A DNA stretch of 64,000 nucleotides from Fibrobacter sp. UWB4 (GTDB taxonomy: Bacteria > Fibrobacterota > Fibrobacteria > Fibrobacterales > Fibrobacteraceae), in assembly GCF_002210345.1 (NCBI RefSeq), contig NZ_MWQI01000001.1:806001-870000 (forward strand), given 5' to 3'. Under the pieces are notes generated by a model that did not search any database, was not told the DNA's origin, and saw only the letters and a program-made list of their open reading frames with translations. A program made the translations under genes and the position numbers. Shown here piece after piece: positions 35,305 through 43,617 of the stretch (positions are counted from its first letter, which is position 1; every line of letters begins with the position of its first letter).

Positions 35305-38300
35305 ATGTGGAAAGTTAAAGGTTCTGTAAGATTCTTCTTATCTATCCTTGCAACAGCTTTTGTTCAGGCGGGTGTGTTTATTTACGCCCAAAAAATTCTG
35401 TCGGGATCGTTCTTTGCGAAGGATGGTATCATCTGGCAGAACTTCATGCTTCAAATATTCTTCCTCGCGCCATACGTGCTGATGGTGTTCTTTGCGGGGT
35501 TCTTCACCAATAAGTTCTCGAAGAACAAGGTGATGGCGTGGTCGTCACTCATGATGACGCTGTTTGTGATCGCGCAGTCTGTGCTCGTGACGGTCGATTA
35601 CCCGCGAATCGCATTCTGGCTCTCGATCGGGCTTAGCTGCGGATTTGCGATCCACAGTGCGGCTAAGTACGCCATTATCAAGGAAATGTTCGGTGTGCGC
35701 AATTTGAGCTATGCGAACGCATTCCTCCAGATCTTCAGCATTAGCGGTATTATCGCGGCGTCCTGGCTTGCGATTGTCGGCGTGAACCTCATTAACCTCG
35801 ACCAGCTCGTTTCTTACGAAGCCGTGCGTCGCATTACGGAAAAGTCCGTCGTGATTCCGTGGATCTTGACGGCGGTGAGCGTACTTGGTACGGTTGCGAA
35901 CTTCATGATTCCGCGCGTGAAGTTCGAAGACTTGAACGTGAGCGTTGACAAGGTCAAGCGCCACTTGAGTCTCGGTTTCCGTGTGCCGACGCTCCGTGCC
36001 TCCATCATCGCCCTTTCGATGTTCTGGGCTTTGGCTCAGGTGTTCGTGCTGATTTACCAGGACGTGTCCGGTTCTTCGACCGTGAACATGATGCAGGACT
36101 ACATGTCGTTTGCGATTGTGGGACTCATGGTTGGTACGATTGTGGCTGCTCACTTCTCCAAGGACTTTATTGAATCCGGCTTTGTGCCGCTTGGCATGTT
36201 TGGTGCTTCGATCTGCATGTTCCTCGTGCCGTTCCTTGTGCATCCGGTCGCCCTCGTGCTTCTTTACTCCTTGACCGGTTTCTTTGGTGGACTTATCCTT
36301 GTGCCGGTGAATGCGCTGTTGCAGTACAACACACGTCCGAACAACTCCGGTTCCGTGATTGCTCTTGCTAACTTGATCCAGGCTGTGGTGCTTGTGGCGT
36401 TCCTGTTCGTGTTCACGATGATGGTCCGCAACACCGATATTCGTCCGCAGTATTACTTCATTGGTCTTGCCGTGATTTCTGTGGGTGTGTTTATCTGGTC
36501 GATTTACAATTTGCCGCAGGCTATGCTGAGAACGCTCCTTCGCTTTGTGTTCAGCCGCTATAGAATCCGCGTGTTGAACGTGCAAAACATCCCGAACGAA
36601 GGTCCGATTCTCTTGGTCGGTAACCACCACAGCTTTATTGACTGGGCTATGGTGCAGATGGCTTCTCCGCGTCCGCTTTGTATTGCGAGTAACAAGGACC
36701 ATTTTGACAAGTGGTACTTGCGCGCCGTGCTCAAGCGCTTGGGCATGATCCGTATTGATAACCGCAATCCCAAGGTTGCGATGGATAAGATTCATGCTGC
36801 CCTCCTCGCAGGTAAGGCTGTCGTGATTTTCCCGTCGGGCGAAGTTTCCAAGTCTCCGCACGTGGAACCGTTTACGATTGACTATTCCTCCGCTGTCGAT
36901 GGCACGAAGGCTCAGGTAATTCCGTTCTACATCCAGGGCTTGTGGGGCACTAACTACAGTTACAGTTCTTCGAACATGTTTGGAGCCTCTGCGGAGCGTT
37001 CCGTGACTGTTGCTTTCGGCGATGCGCTTCCGGCCGATACTCCGCCGAACGAGATTCGCGCAATTCTCCGCCGCATTTCCATTGATGCTTGGAATTACGC
37101 TGTTTCGTTTGTGCACCCGATTGCCGATAGCTGGATCCGCACATACAAGAAGTATGTGAAGAACGGTCCTGCAATTTATAGCCCGGATGGCGCTCACTTC
37201 TCGGGTTACAAGCTGATGGGCGCTGTGATGGCATTCCGAGGCTACCTCAAGAAGACGCTTGGCAAGCATGAACAGAACGTAGGCATTATGCTTCCGCCGA
37301 GCCCTGCCGGTGTGATCGTGAACCTTGCACTCTGGGTTCTCGGCAAGACGAACGTGAACTTGAACTATACTTCGTCTGTCGATAACGTGAAGTTCTGCTG
37401 CGACCGTGCTGAATGCTCGACGGTTATTACGAGCCGTCAGTTTGTGCAAAAGCTTAAAGGGCGTGGCAACGACTATTCGCAGGTGGCTTCGGACAAGGTG
37501 CTCCTGCTCTATGCTGAAGACATGATGAAGGAAATCCCGAAGGTGAAAATTGCGGCTTTCCTCGTACTTTGCATGATTATGCCGAGCTGGTTGATTCGCC
37601 TTCTTTTCGTGAAGCATCGTTCTATGGATGACAATGCTGTTATCGTGTTCAGCTCAGGTTCCGAAGGAACGCCGAAGGGCGTGGAACTCACGCAGCGCAA
37701 CATGATGGGCAACATCCAGCAGCTCGCCTGTATCTTGAATGTGAGCCGTGGCGACGTGATGCTTTCGGAACTCCCACTGTTCCATAGCTTTGGCCTTACG
37801 GTGACGACGCTCTTGAACCTTACGGAAGGCTGCCCGATTGTGGCTGTGGCTGACCCGACTGACGTGAAGACGATGTCCCGAGTCTGTGCGGAATTCAAGG
37901 TGACGATCATGGTGGCGACCCCGACGTTCTTGCGTGCATTTACGGTGAGCCGTTATGTGCATCCGTTGATGTTCAAGTCTGTGCGTATCATTATTGCCGG
38001 TGCTGAAGCGCTCCGTCCGGAACTCTCGACGGCGTTCCGCCTCAAGTTCGGTAAGGAAATTTACGAAGGTTACGGCTGTACAGAAACAGCCCCGGTGGCT
38101 TCTGTCAATACTGAAAATACGTTGTTCGACGACTACACCACGTTGCAGGTGAACAACAAGCCGGGAACTGTAGGCCCTGCACTTCCGGGAACGCAGTTCC
38201 TGATTGTGGACCCCGAGACGAATGAACCTTTGCCGACGGGCGAAGCGGGCATGATCCTCATTGGTGGTTGCCAGGTGATGAAGGGCTACCTCAAGGATGC

Positions 38301-38730
38301 AGACCGCACGAAGAGCGTGATTGTGCTGAAGGATGGCGTTCGTTACTACCGTACGGGTGACAAGGGCTATCTCGATGAAGACGGTTTCTTGACGATCGTG
38401 GACCGCTACAGCCGCTTTGCAAAGCTTGGTGGCGAAATGATCAGCCTCGGTGCTGTCGAAAAGAAGATCCAGGATACGCCGGTATTGCAGGGCTGCGATT
38501 ACGTTGTTACGGCTATTCCGGATGCCACGAAGGGCGAAAAGATTGTTCTTTTGTACCAGGGCGAAAAGGATCCGAAGGACGTGCTTTCGGAACTTCGCGC
38601 AAGCGGTATGCCGCCTCTCATGCTCCCGTCCGCGGCGTTTAACGTCGATGTGATGCCGAAGCTTGGTTCTGGCAAGGCTGACTTCGTGACCGCAAAGAAG
38701 ATGGCGAAGGAACTGGTGGAGAAGAAGTAG
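35305..38730 (+). CDS. Fused LplT-type MFS transporter, PlsC acyltransferase and acyl-ACP ligase (Aas-like)
   Basis: An 1141-residue three-part protein. Residues about 5-415 are a 12-segment MFS domain like LplT, a lysophospholipid flippase. Residues about 420-600 are a PlsC-type acyltransferase with the HX4D motif in NHHSFIDWAM (His about 442) and FPSGEVSKSP. Residues about 640-1140 are an adenylating ligase with VFSSGSEGTPKGVELT (about 780), YEGYGCTETAP and YYRTGDKGYLDEDG. Together they would flip lyso-phospholipid inward and re-acylate it with fatty acid activated on ACP. In E. coli LplT and Aas are separate proteins; the fusion is known from other phyla. It has no evident operon partner. 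Confidence 0.9.
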   Translation: MWKVKGSVRFFLSILATAFVQAGVFIYAQKILSGSFFAKDGIIWQNFMLQIFFLAPYVLMVFFAGFFTNKFSKNKVMAWSSLMMTLFVIAQSVLVTVDYPRIAFWLSIGLSCGFAIHSAAKYAIIKEMFGVRNLSYANAFLQIFSISGIIAASWLAIVGVNLINLDQLVSYEAVRRITEKSVVIPWILTAVSVLGTVANFMIPRVKFEDLNVSVDKVKRHLSLGFRVPTLRASIIALSMFWALAQVFVLIYQDVSGSSTVNMMQDYMSFAIVGLMVGTIVAAHFSKDFIESGFVPLGMFGASICMFLVPFLVHPVALVLLYSLTGFFGGLILVPVNALLQYNTRPNNSGSVIALANLIQAVVLVAFLFVFTMMVRNTDIRPQYYFIGLAVISVGVFIWSIYNLPQAMLRTLLRFVFSRYRIRVLNVQNIPNEGPILLVGNHHSFIDWAMVQMASPRPLCIASNKDHFDKWYLRAVLKRLGMIRIDNRNPKVAMDKIHAALLAGKAVVIFPSGEVSKSPHVEPFTIDYSSAVDGTKAQVIPFYIQGLWGTNYSYSSSNMFGASAERSVTVAFGDALPADTPPNEIRAILRRISIDAWNYAVSFVHPIADSWIRTYKKYVKNGPAIYSPDGAHFSGYKLMGAVMAFRGYLKKTLGKHEQNVGIMLPPSPAGVIVNLALWVLGKTNVNLNYTSSVDNVKFCCDRAECSTVITSRQFVQKLKGRGNDYSQVASDKVLLLYAEDMMKEIPKVKIAAFLVLCMIMPSWLIRLLFVKHRSMDDNAVIVFSSGSEGTPKGVELTQRNMMGNIQQLACILNVSRGDVMLSELPLFHSFGLTVTTLLNLTEGCPIVAVADPTDVKTMSRVCAEFKVTIMVATPTFLRAFTVSRYVHPLMFKSVRIIIAGAEALRPELSTAFRLKFGKEIYEGYGCTETAPVASVNTENTLFDDYTTLQVNNKPGTVGPALPGTQFLIVDPETNEPLPTGEAGMILIGGCQVMKGYLKDADRTKSVIVLKDGVRYYRTGDKGYLDEDGFLTIVDRYSRFAKLGGEMISLGAVEKKIQDTPVLQGCDYVVTAIPDATKGEKIVLLYQGEKDPKDVLSELRASGMPPLMLPSAAFNVDVMPKLGSGKADFVTAKKMAKELVEKK

Positions 38731-38742
38731 GCGGCGGAGCCG

Positions 38743-38832
38743 CAGTTATTAGTCGGTAGTTGTTAGATTAAAGTTAGGCGGCTACGCCGCGATTATTAAG
38801 ACTGATGACCATTGACTAATGACCAAAAGACA
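38743..38832. repeat. Low-complexity TTAGT/TGACTAA repeat
   Basis: CAGTTATTAGTCGGTAGTTGTTAG, a GGCGGCTACGCCGC palindrome, then GACTGATGACCATTGACTAATGACC. It is the same family as at 23882 and 30163, lying between two genes. Confidence 0.55.
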
Positions 38833-38844
38833 AGAAGGAAAAAA

Positions 38845-39810
38845 ATGAAATCGTTTACTCCCATACGCACGGTGCGTTTCATAGCTTCGCTTATTGCGAT
38901 TTTTGGCATGATTCTTTTTGCCTTTGAACGCGTGTTGACCATGGTTTATGGTATTGCCGCTAACGCCGTGCGGACGGGGAACGGACTCACCGATTCGTTT
39001 ATGGTGCGCTTTGCATCTGAAAATTTTTCCGGGGTCAAGAAGCTTTTGGGCGTTTTGGATCAAGTCAAGGATTTGCTGCCACTTGCAAATAAGGGCTTGC
39101 TTGTCTTGTTTATTGTAAGTGTGACTTTGATGGTGATTGCCGCATTTGGTTTAACTTTCCCGCGCCAGTTTGGCCATGTGCTTGTGGCGATGAAACTCCT
39201 CAAGTGGCAGGGGGGCTTGGCTGCTGTAACCTCTGTGGCTAGCGATGCTCCGCATCCTGTCATTAGTGGAAAGGGAGTCTCGAAAAAGTTCAAGAGTGTA
39301 TCGAAAGGTATCAAGAGGCTGTGGGGCAAAATAGTTGCTTGGTGCAAAAAGGCTGTAGCTGCGATAAAAAAAGTTCAGGTGAAATATTGGATTTTTATTG
39401 GATGCTCGATTGTTTTTATTCTTGTTCTCGTATTCGGTGTCCGCGGTTGCTCGACGGTTAGTGTTTTTGGCGGCTCGCAGGCCGTGACCGATGAACTGAC
39501 GGAACAGGCTTTGTTTTACATTCGTGCACAGAAATCGTATTTTGCAAAGAATAAGGCAATCGGTGGCCCGAAGGCGCTCCAGATGTCGGATTCCCTTACA
39601 ACGGATTATTTTACGTATCGCGTAAATGCAAGCCGCTTTACGGCGACATTGAACAAGGACGTCAAGGATTGCCCTGCCGGGAGTCGCTGGTCGGTGAGTG
39701 CAAAGACCGAGGGCTTCTTTACGGTTGATTTGAAGCTTTATCGCGCAGCACCCAAAGACACCAATTGCGTGTTTATTCATCCTGACTTCAAAAATCTCGG
39801 ACGAAAGTAA
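38845..39810 (+). CDS. Membrane protein with pilin-like C-terminal domain
   Basis: A 321-residue protein. The ATG at 38845 has AAGGA 5 bases upstream. Membrane segments lie at about 12-38 and 80-103, then a basic linker with KKF..KKAVAAIKK, a third hydrophobic segment (YWIFIGCSIVFILVLVFGVR, about 182-201) and a 120-residue soluble domain. That domain opens with LTEQALFYIRAQKSYFAKN and carries FTYRVNAS and CPAG..SVSA words. The hydrophobic segment plus an A-x-x-Y-x-x-x-N-type helix and a two-Cys C-terminus recall type IV pilin-like proteins of Fibrobacter. This is a resemblance only; there is no prepilin peptidase site at the N-terminus. Confidence 0.55.
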   Translation: MKSFTPIRTVRFIASLIAIFGMILFAFERVLTMVYGIAANAVRTGNGLTDSFMVRFASENFSGVKKLLGVLDQVKDLLPLANKGLLVLFIVSVTLMVIAAFGLTFPRQFGHVLVAMKLLKWQGGLAAVTSVASDAPHPVISGKGVSKKFKSVSKGIKRLWGKIVAWCKKAVAAIKKVQVKYWIFIGCSIVFILVLVFGVRGCSTVSVFGGSQAVTDELTEQALFYIRAQKSYFAKNKAIGGPKALQMSDSLTTDYFTYRVNASRFTATLNKDVKDCPAGSRWSVSAKTEGFFTVDLKLYRAAPKDTNCVFIHPDFKNLGRK

Positions 39811-39925
39811 CCCCAAGCGGGTTGTCCCAAGACAACAATTTGCTAGTTGATTCTTGCGCATGAGGGGGCGAGAATATATATTAGTAGTACCCTAGAATGT
39901 TCTAGGGTTGTTTATGGGTGGTGGT

Positions 39926-42256
39926 ATGAAATTTCCGCAGATTATTTGTGTCGCGGCCGTTATGTCGTTTGCTGATGTGACTTGGGTCCCGCAGTGTGAA
40001 GACAACGGCTTTACGTTGATTCGTTTTTCAGAACATTTTGAAGTATGTAAGAAACCGACGACAGATGATGGCTCGGTAAACAATGTCTCAATCCCGACTT
40101 CGGATGCCGACGGCGTACTCCAATCGCTTGAAAAGGTGTATTCGTTCTACATTGATTCGCTTGGCTGGATGCTGCCTTTCCCGAAAAGCCCGGATAAGAA
40201 ACTCAAGAGCAACATCTACGTGTTCGACAACTCCGTGATGGCGGCGCTCTACGGCGGTCAGGATTATGTGAAAGCGTTGAATGGCGAGTATGGACCTGGC
40301 ATGTGGATTGGCGTGGGTTCATTGAAGGATTACTGGGGCACGTCGCATGAATTTGCGCATGGATTGCAAGGTGTTGCTGGCTGGCTTGGCAATAATAGCC
40401 ATTCAGGCTGGATGGCGGAATCGCATGCAAACTGGATGGCGCACCAGTTCAATCCGAATGATGCCCATTGCGCAGAATACTTGATCAATTATCCGTACCT
40501 CTATTACGGTTCTACGCGCGACCGTTATTGCAATTGGCAGTTCCTGGAACATTTGAAGGAGGAATTTGGCGGTGGCAATAAAGGCGCTCACGAAGTCAAC
40601 CGCATCTGGATGGAATCGATTCGCGATGGCGAAGACGGTCGCATGGAACAGACTCCGTTTAGTGCGATGATGATGGTTTATGGCTGGACGCTGGAACAGC
40701 TGAATGATCAGTTTGGCAAGTTCGCGATGAAGAACGCCACGCTTGAGTACACCCCAGCAAAGAAGACTTTGTACAAAAAGTCCTGGGGCGATTATGAGTT
40801 CAAGACTCGTCGAACGCACGATGGCTGGGGCGATCTGTATCGCAGGCATTCGCGTGTGACCATGCTGAATAAGATGAAATGCGAGGATGCAGTCGGAGAT
40901 TGCGCGGACCGTTACATTTCGCCGAGCTACTGGGCGCCGCAGCGCTGGGGGTACAACCTGGTGCGCATTTATCCAGATTCGGCAGGGAAGGTGACGGTCA
41001 AGTTCCGTGGCATTGTGCAGGAAAAGCCGACGGTCAATGGCTACACTTGCTTTGGCGATAACACGGACTATTACAAGGGCAAAACTTACAAGTGGTGCAA
41101 TTACGCACCGGACAAATTGCCGAATCCAGCTTCGGGTTGGACGGTTGGCTTGGTGGCGGAAGGTGCTGATGGTACGCCGCGTTACAGCGAAATGAAGCAC
41201 GGCACAGGATTCAATCTTGAAATCGAAACGAAGGAAAGTGATAAGGCTTTGTGGCTTGCCGTAACGGCGACTCCGACCGAGATGCAGACGATTTTGTGGG
41301 ACCAGTTCTATTACAGCATTTATCGCTATCCGTACATGATTGAAGTTGTGAACGGCGCGCCTGAAGGTTATACGAAAGATTTCTGGAAACCGGCTGGATT
41401 TAACGGAACGACGGCTTCGGGGTATGCGCAACACGCCAATGGCGGAGGCTGGGTCAGCAACAAGGCTAAAGTTGCAGCTACGGCTTATGTGGGTCCCGAT
41501 GCGGTCGTGAACGGCGGTACAGTTTCAGGAAACGCCCGAATCGAAGATTTCGCCGTGATAAACGGCGGAACGATTAGCGATAACGCCGTGGTTCGCGGTC
41601 GAGCGCTCGTGACTGCGGGAAACATCAGCGGCGATGCCGTGCTCGAAGATGATGCCTGGCTTGTGAGCGGCACGATTAGCGGCAAGGCTAAAGTCGGTGC
41701 GATTTCGATTATCGTGAATACGACCGTGACCGACAACGCTCAAGTCTATGGCGTGATGTGGGCGGTAAACGGCAAGAAGCTTTCCGGCACGGCCCAGCTT
41801 CGCGGCGACCTCGAAAACAACTTCACGAAGGAACTTGTGAAGGGCGTGTTCTACGGCATGGTCGATGACGGCATGCTGAACAATGCGAACTACGGTGCAA
41901 ACCTCACGACGCCCCCGACCGATGCGACCGCAAGCATTGAAAATGCCAAGTGGTACGCAGTTGCGGATGATTCGACACAGACTGATCCGGGACCTACAAC
42001 AGGTATTGCTTCTGGAAATGCTTATAAAATGCAGCGCGGGTTAGGAACTCTTTCGCAAAATGCTTCGAATGAATCTCTTGATGTGTTTGATTTGAACGGT
42101 AGACACCTTGGTCTTGTGAAAGTTCTTGCGTCTGAAAACGGTGCGCTTGGCAACAAAACATTGCAAAAATCGCTCCGTGCTGCGGGATTCAACGCGGGTA
42201 TGTATCTTGTTCGTGCAAAACATTCGCAAAGATTAATTCGTGTAAACGTGCGTTAA
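39926..42256 (+). CDS. Secreted DUF6055-like HEXXH protein with beta-helix and sorting domain
   Basis: A 776-residue exported protein; MKFPQIICVAAVMSFADV is a signal peptide. Residues about 20-280 resemble DUF6055 (SLKDYWGTSHEFAHGLQG, SGWMAESHANWMAHQF). HEFAH at 141-145 is an HEXXH zinc-protease motif with a downstream E-S-H-A-N-W that could supply the third ligand, as in gluzincins. Residues about 510-640 are a left-handed beta-helix (SGNARIEDFAVINGGTISDN). The last 70 residues (VFDLNGRHLG...GMYLVRAKHSQRLIRVNVR) look like a type IX-style sorting domain. It is probably an extracellular or surface protease or carbohydrate-related protein. Activity is untested as far as I know. Confidence 0.75.
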   Translation: MKFPQIICVAAVMSFADVTWVPQCEDNGFTLIRFSEHFEVCKKPTTDDGSVNNVSIPTSDADGVLQSLEKVYSFYIDSLGWMLPFPKSPDKKLKSNIYVFDNSVMAALYGGQDYVKALNGEYGPGMWIGVGSLKDYWGTSHEFAHGLQGVAGWLGNNSHSGWMAESHANWMAHQFNPNDAHCAEYLINYPYLYYGSTRDRYCNWQFLEHLKEEFGGGNKGAHEVNRIWMESIRDGEDGRMEQTPFSAMMMVYGWTLEQLNDQFGKFAMKNATLEYTPAKKTLYKKSWGDYEFKTRRTHDGWGDLYRRHSRVTMLNKMKCEDAVGDCADRYISPSYWAPQRWGYNLVRIYPDSAGKVTVKFRGIVQEKPTVNGYTCFGDNTDYYKGKTYKWCNYAPDKLPNPASGWTVGLVAEGADGTPRYSEMKHGTGFNLEIETKESDKALWLAVTATPTEMQTILWDQFYYSIYRYPYMIEVVNGAPEGYTKDFWKPAGFNGTTASGYAQHANGGGWVSNKAKVAATAYVGPDAVVNGGTVSGNARIEDFAVINGGTISDNAVVRGRALVTAGNISGDAVLEDDAWLVSGTISGKAKVGAISIIVNTTVTDNAQVYGVMWAVNGKKLSGTAQLRGDLENNFTKELVKGVFYGMVDDGMLNNANYGANLTTPPTDATASIENAKWYAVADDSTQTDPGPTTGIASGNAYKMQRGLGTLSQNASNESLDVFDLNGRHLGLVKVLASENGALGNKTLQKSLRAAGFNAGMYLVRAKHSQRLIRVNVR

Positions 42257-42324
42257 ATGCTTGATATTGCATAGATTGAGTAAACACATTAAACCCTTGC
42301 AGTTTTGCAATAAAATAAAAATAG

Positions 42325-42352
42325 GAAACCTCGAAACGGGGTTTCTTTTTTT
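42325..42352 (+). terminator. Terminator of the HEXXH gene
   Basis: GAAACC/GGTTTC stem (with weak extension) followed by seven T residues. Confidence 0.78.
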
Positions 42353-42382
42353 GTTATAATTAAAGATAAGGGTTGTATAACT

Positions 42383-42398
42383 TGTCACGTTAGTGACA
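42383..42398. promoter_or_regulatory. TGTCAC-gtta-GTGACA palindrome before the CE6 gene
   Basis: Perfect 6-bp inverted repeat, followed by GCTTTTTG and a GGAGG ribosome site. It could be an operator or an attenuator-like hairpin. Confidence 0.38.
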
Positions 42399-42418
42399 GC
42401 TTTTTGTTTGGAGGACAA

Positions 42419-43495
42419 ATGCTAAAAAAAATCCTTAAGTCCGTTGTTGTTACAAGTGCCGTACTCGGTGCGGTAAGTTTTGCACAGGATCCGAACTTGC
42501 ATATTTATCTTGCTTACGGGCAGTCGAACATGTCCGGGCAGGCGACAGTAACCGATAAAGACCGTGTGCAGGACCCGCGATTCTTGGTGTTGCGAGCCGC
42601 AAATCATTCCAACCAGAAGGTGGGCGAGTTCTATCCGGCCGCACCACCGATGGGGCATAGCCAATCCAAGGTGGGGATTGTTGATATCTTTGGACGCAAA
42701 ATGGTGAAGGAACTTCCGGACAGCATCAAAATTGCCGTTGCGAATGTCGCCATTGGCGGGCAGAGCATCGACTTGTTTGACAAGGACCGCAACAAGTCTT
42801 ACGTTCAAAGCGCAAAGAACAAGGGCGATACCTGGTGGATTCAGTACTTGGACGAATATGGCGGTGATTTGTACAAACGCATTGTGGAGATGGGCAAAAT
42901 CGCAAAGCAGAAAGGCGTCATCAAGGGCTTCTTGTTCCATCAGGGTGAAGCGGACTACCAGATGAACGACTGGCCGAAACGCGTCAAGAAAGTTTATGAC
43001 GACTTAATCAAGGAACTGGAACTGGACCCGGAAAAGACTCCGATTCTCATTGGAGAACTTGCTCCGACTGGCGATTTGGGCTGGCGCAATGAAGCGGTAA
43101 AACAAGCGGCTGACTTAATTCCGAATGGTCATCTGATTTCGGCTCAGGGTTGCCCGGCGCTTAAAGAGGCGAGCTATACTTTGCACTTCACTCGTGAAGG
43201 GTATGAAAAATTTGGCGAACGCTATGCGGAAAAAATGCTTGAAATTCTTAAATCGCAGGAACCAGCTCCGGATTCTTCTAAAATAGATTCCTCGAAGGTC
43301 GTGCGTACAGATTCGACAAGTCGCGATTCTACATCATCGGACAGTACGAACTCTATTCGTAACATGGCTGTTGTTCGTGCCGTAGATTCGCAATCGCCAA
43401 GACTTTTCTATGATGTTTATGAACAAAGTTTGTTCGTGCGCTTCAAGAAAGACGGCGTAGAACATCGCTACCGCTTGACCGGGCGGAAAAAATAG
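42419..43495 (+). CDS. Secreted CE6-type acetylesterase (SASA family)
   Basis: A 358-residue exported esterase. The ATG at 42419 has GGAGG just upstream and a signal peptide to about residue 22. The catalytic Ser is in LAYGQSNMSGQ (Ser36); FLFHQGEADYQ is the second conserved block; LHFTREGYEKFG carries the His. This layout is that of carbohydrate esterase family 6, acetylxylan esterases common in Fibrobacter. A Ser/Thr/Asp linker (about 280-310) leads to a basic C-terminal tail (LFVRFKKDGVEHRYRLTGRKK) like the basic terminal domain of Fibrobacter secreted enzymes. It probably deacetylates xylan outside the cell. Confidence 0.85.
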   Translation: MLKKILKSVVVTSAVLGAVSFAQDPNLHIYLAYGQSNMSGQATVTDKDRVQDPRFLVLRAANHSNQKVGEFYPAAPPMGHSQSKVGIVDIFGRKMVKELPDSIKIAVANVAIGGQSIDLFDKDRNKSYVQSAKNKGDTWWIQYLDEYGGDLYKRIVEMGKIAKQKGVIKGFLFHQGEADYQMNDWPKRVKKVYDDLIKELELDPEKTPILIGELAPTGDLGWRNEAVKQAADLIPNGHLISAQGCPALKEASYTLHFTREGYEKFGERYAEKMLEILKSQEPAPDSSKIDSSKVVRTDSTSRDSTSSDSTNSIRNMAVVRAVDSQSPRLFYDVYEQSLFVRFKKDGVEHRYRLTGRKK

Positions 43496-43518
43496 AATTG
43501 ACGTGATTGTAAAATGAA

Positions 43519-43546
43519 AAACGTCCAGCGAGCGCTGGACGTTTTT
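43519..43546. terminator. Bidirectional terminator between CE6 and trpB2
   Basis: A 10-bp perfect stem ACGTCCAGCG/CGCTGGACGT with T tracts on both strands lies between convergent genes. Confidence 0.85.
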
Positions 43547-43555
43547 GCTTAGATT

Positions 43556-43586
43556 CCTGGATCCTTCGGCGTTGCCTCAGGATGAC
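43556..43586. repeat. TCATCCTGAG...GGATCC repeat, inverted copy
   Basis: CCTGGATCCTTCGGCGTTGCCTCAGGATGAC is the reverse complement of the repeat family seen at 17037 and at 51-58 kb, lying just after the terminator. Confidence 0.7.
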
Positions 43587-43617
43587 TCAACTAAGGCAAC
43601 AGAGTTGCCAAGTTTCG

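Noticed and set aside
35545-37617. 690-codon open frame on the minus strand inside the Aas-like gene
   Set aside because: His/Arg/Asn-rich antisense translation with no motif, opposite a well-supported three-domain protein.
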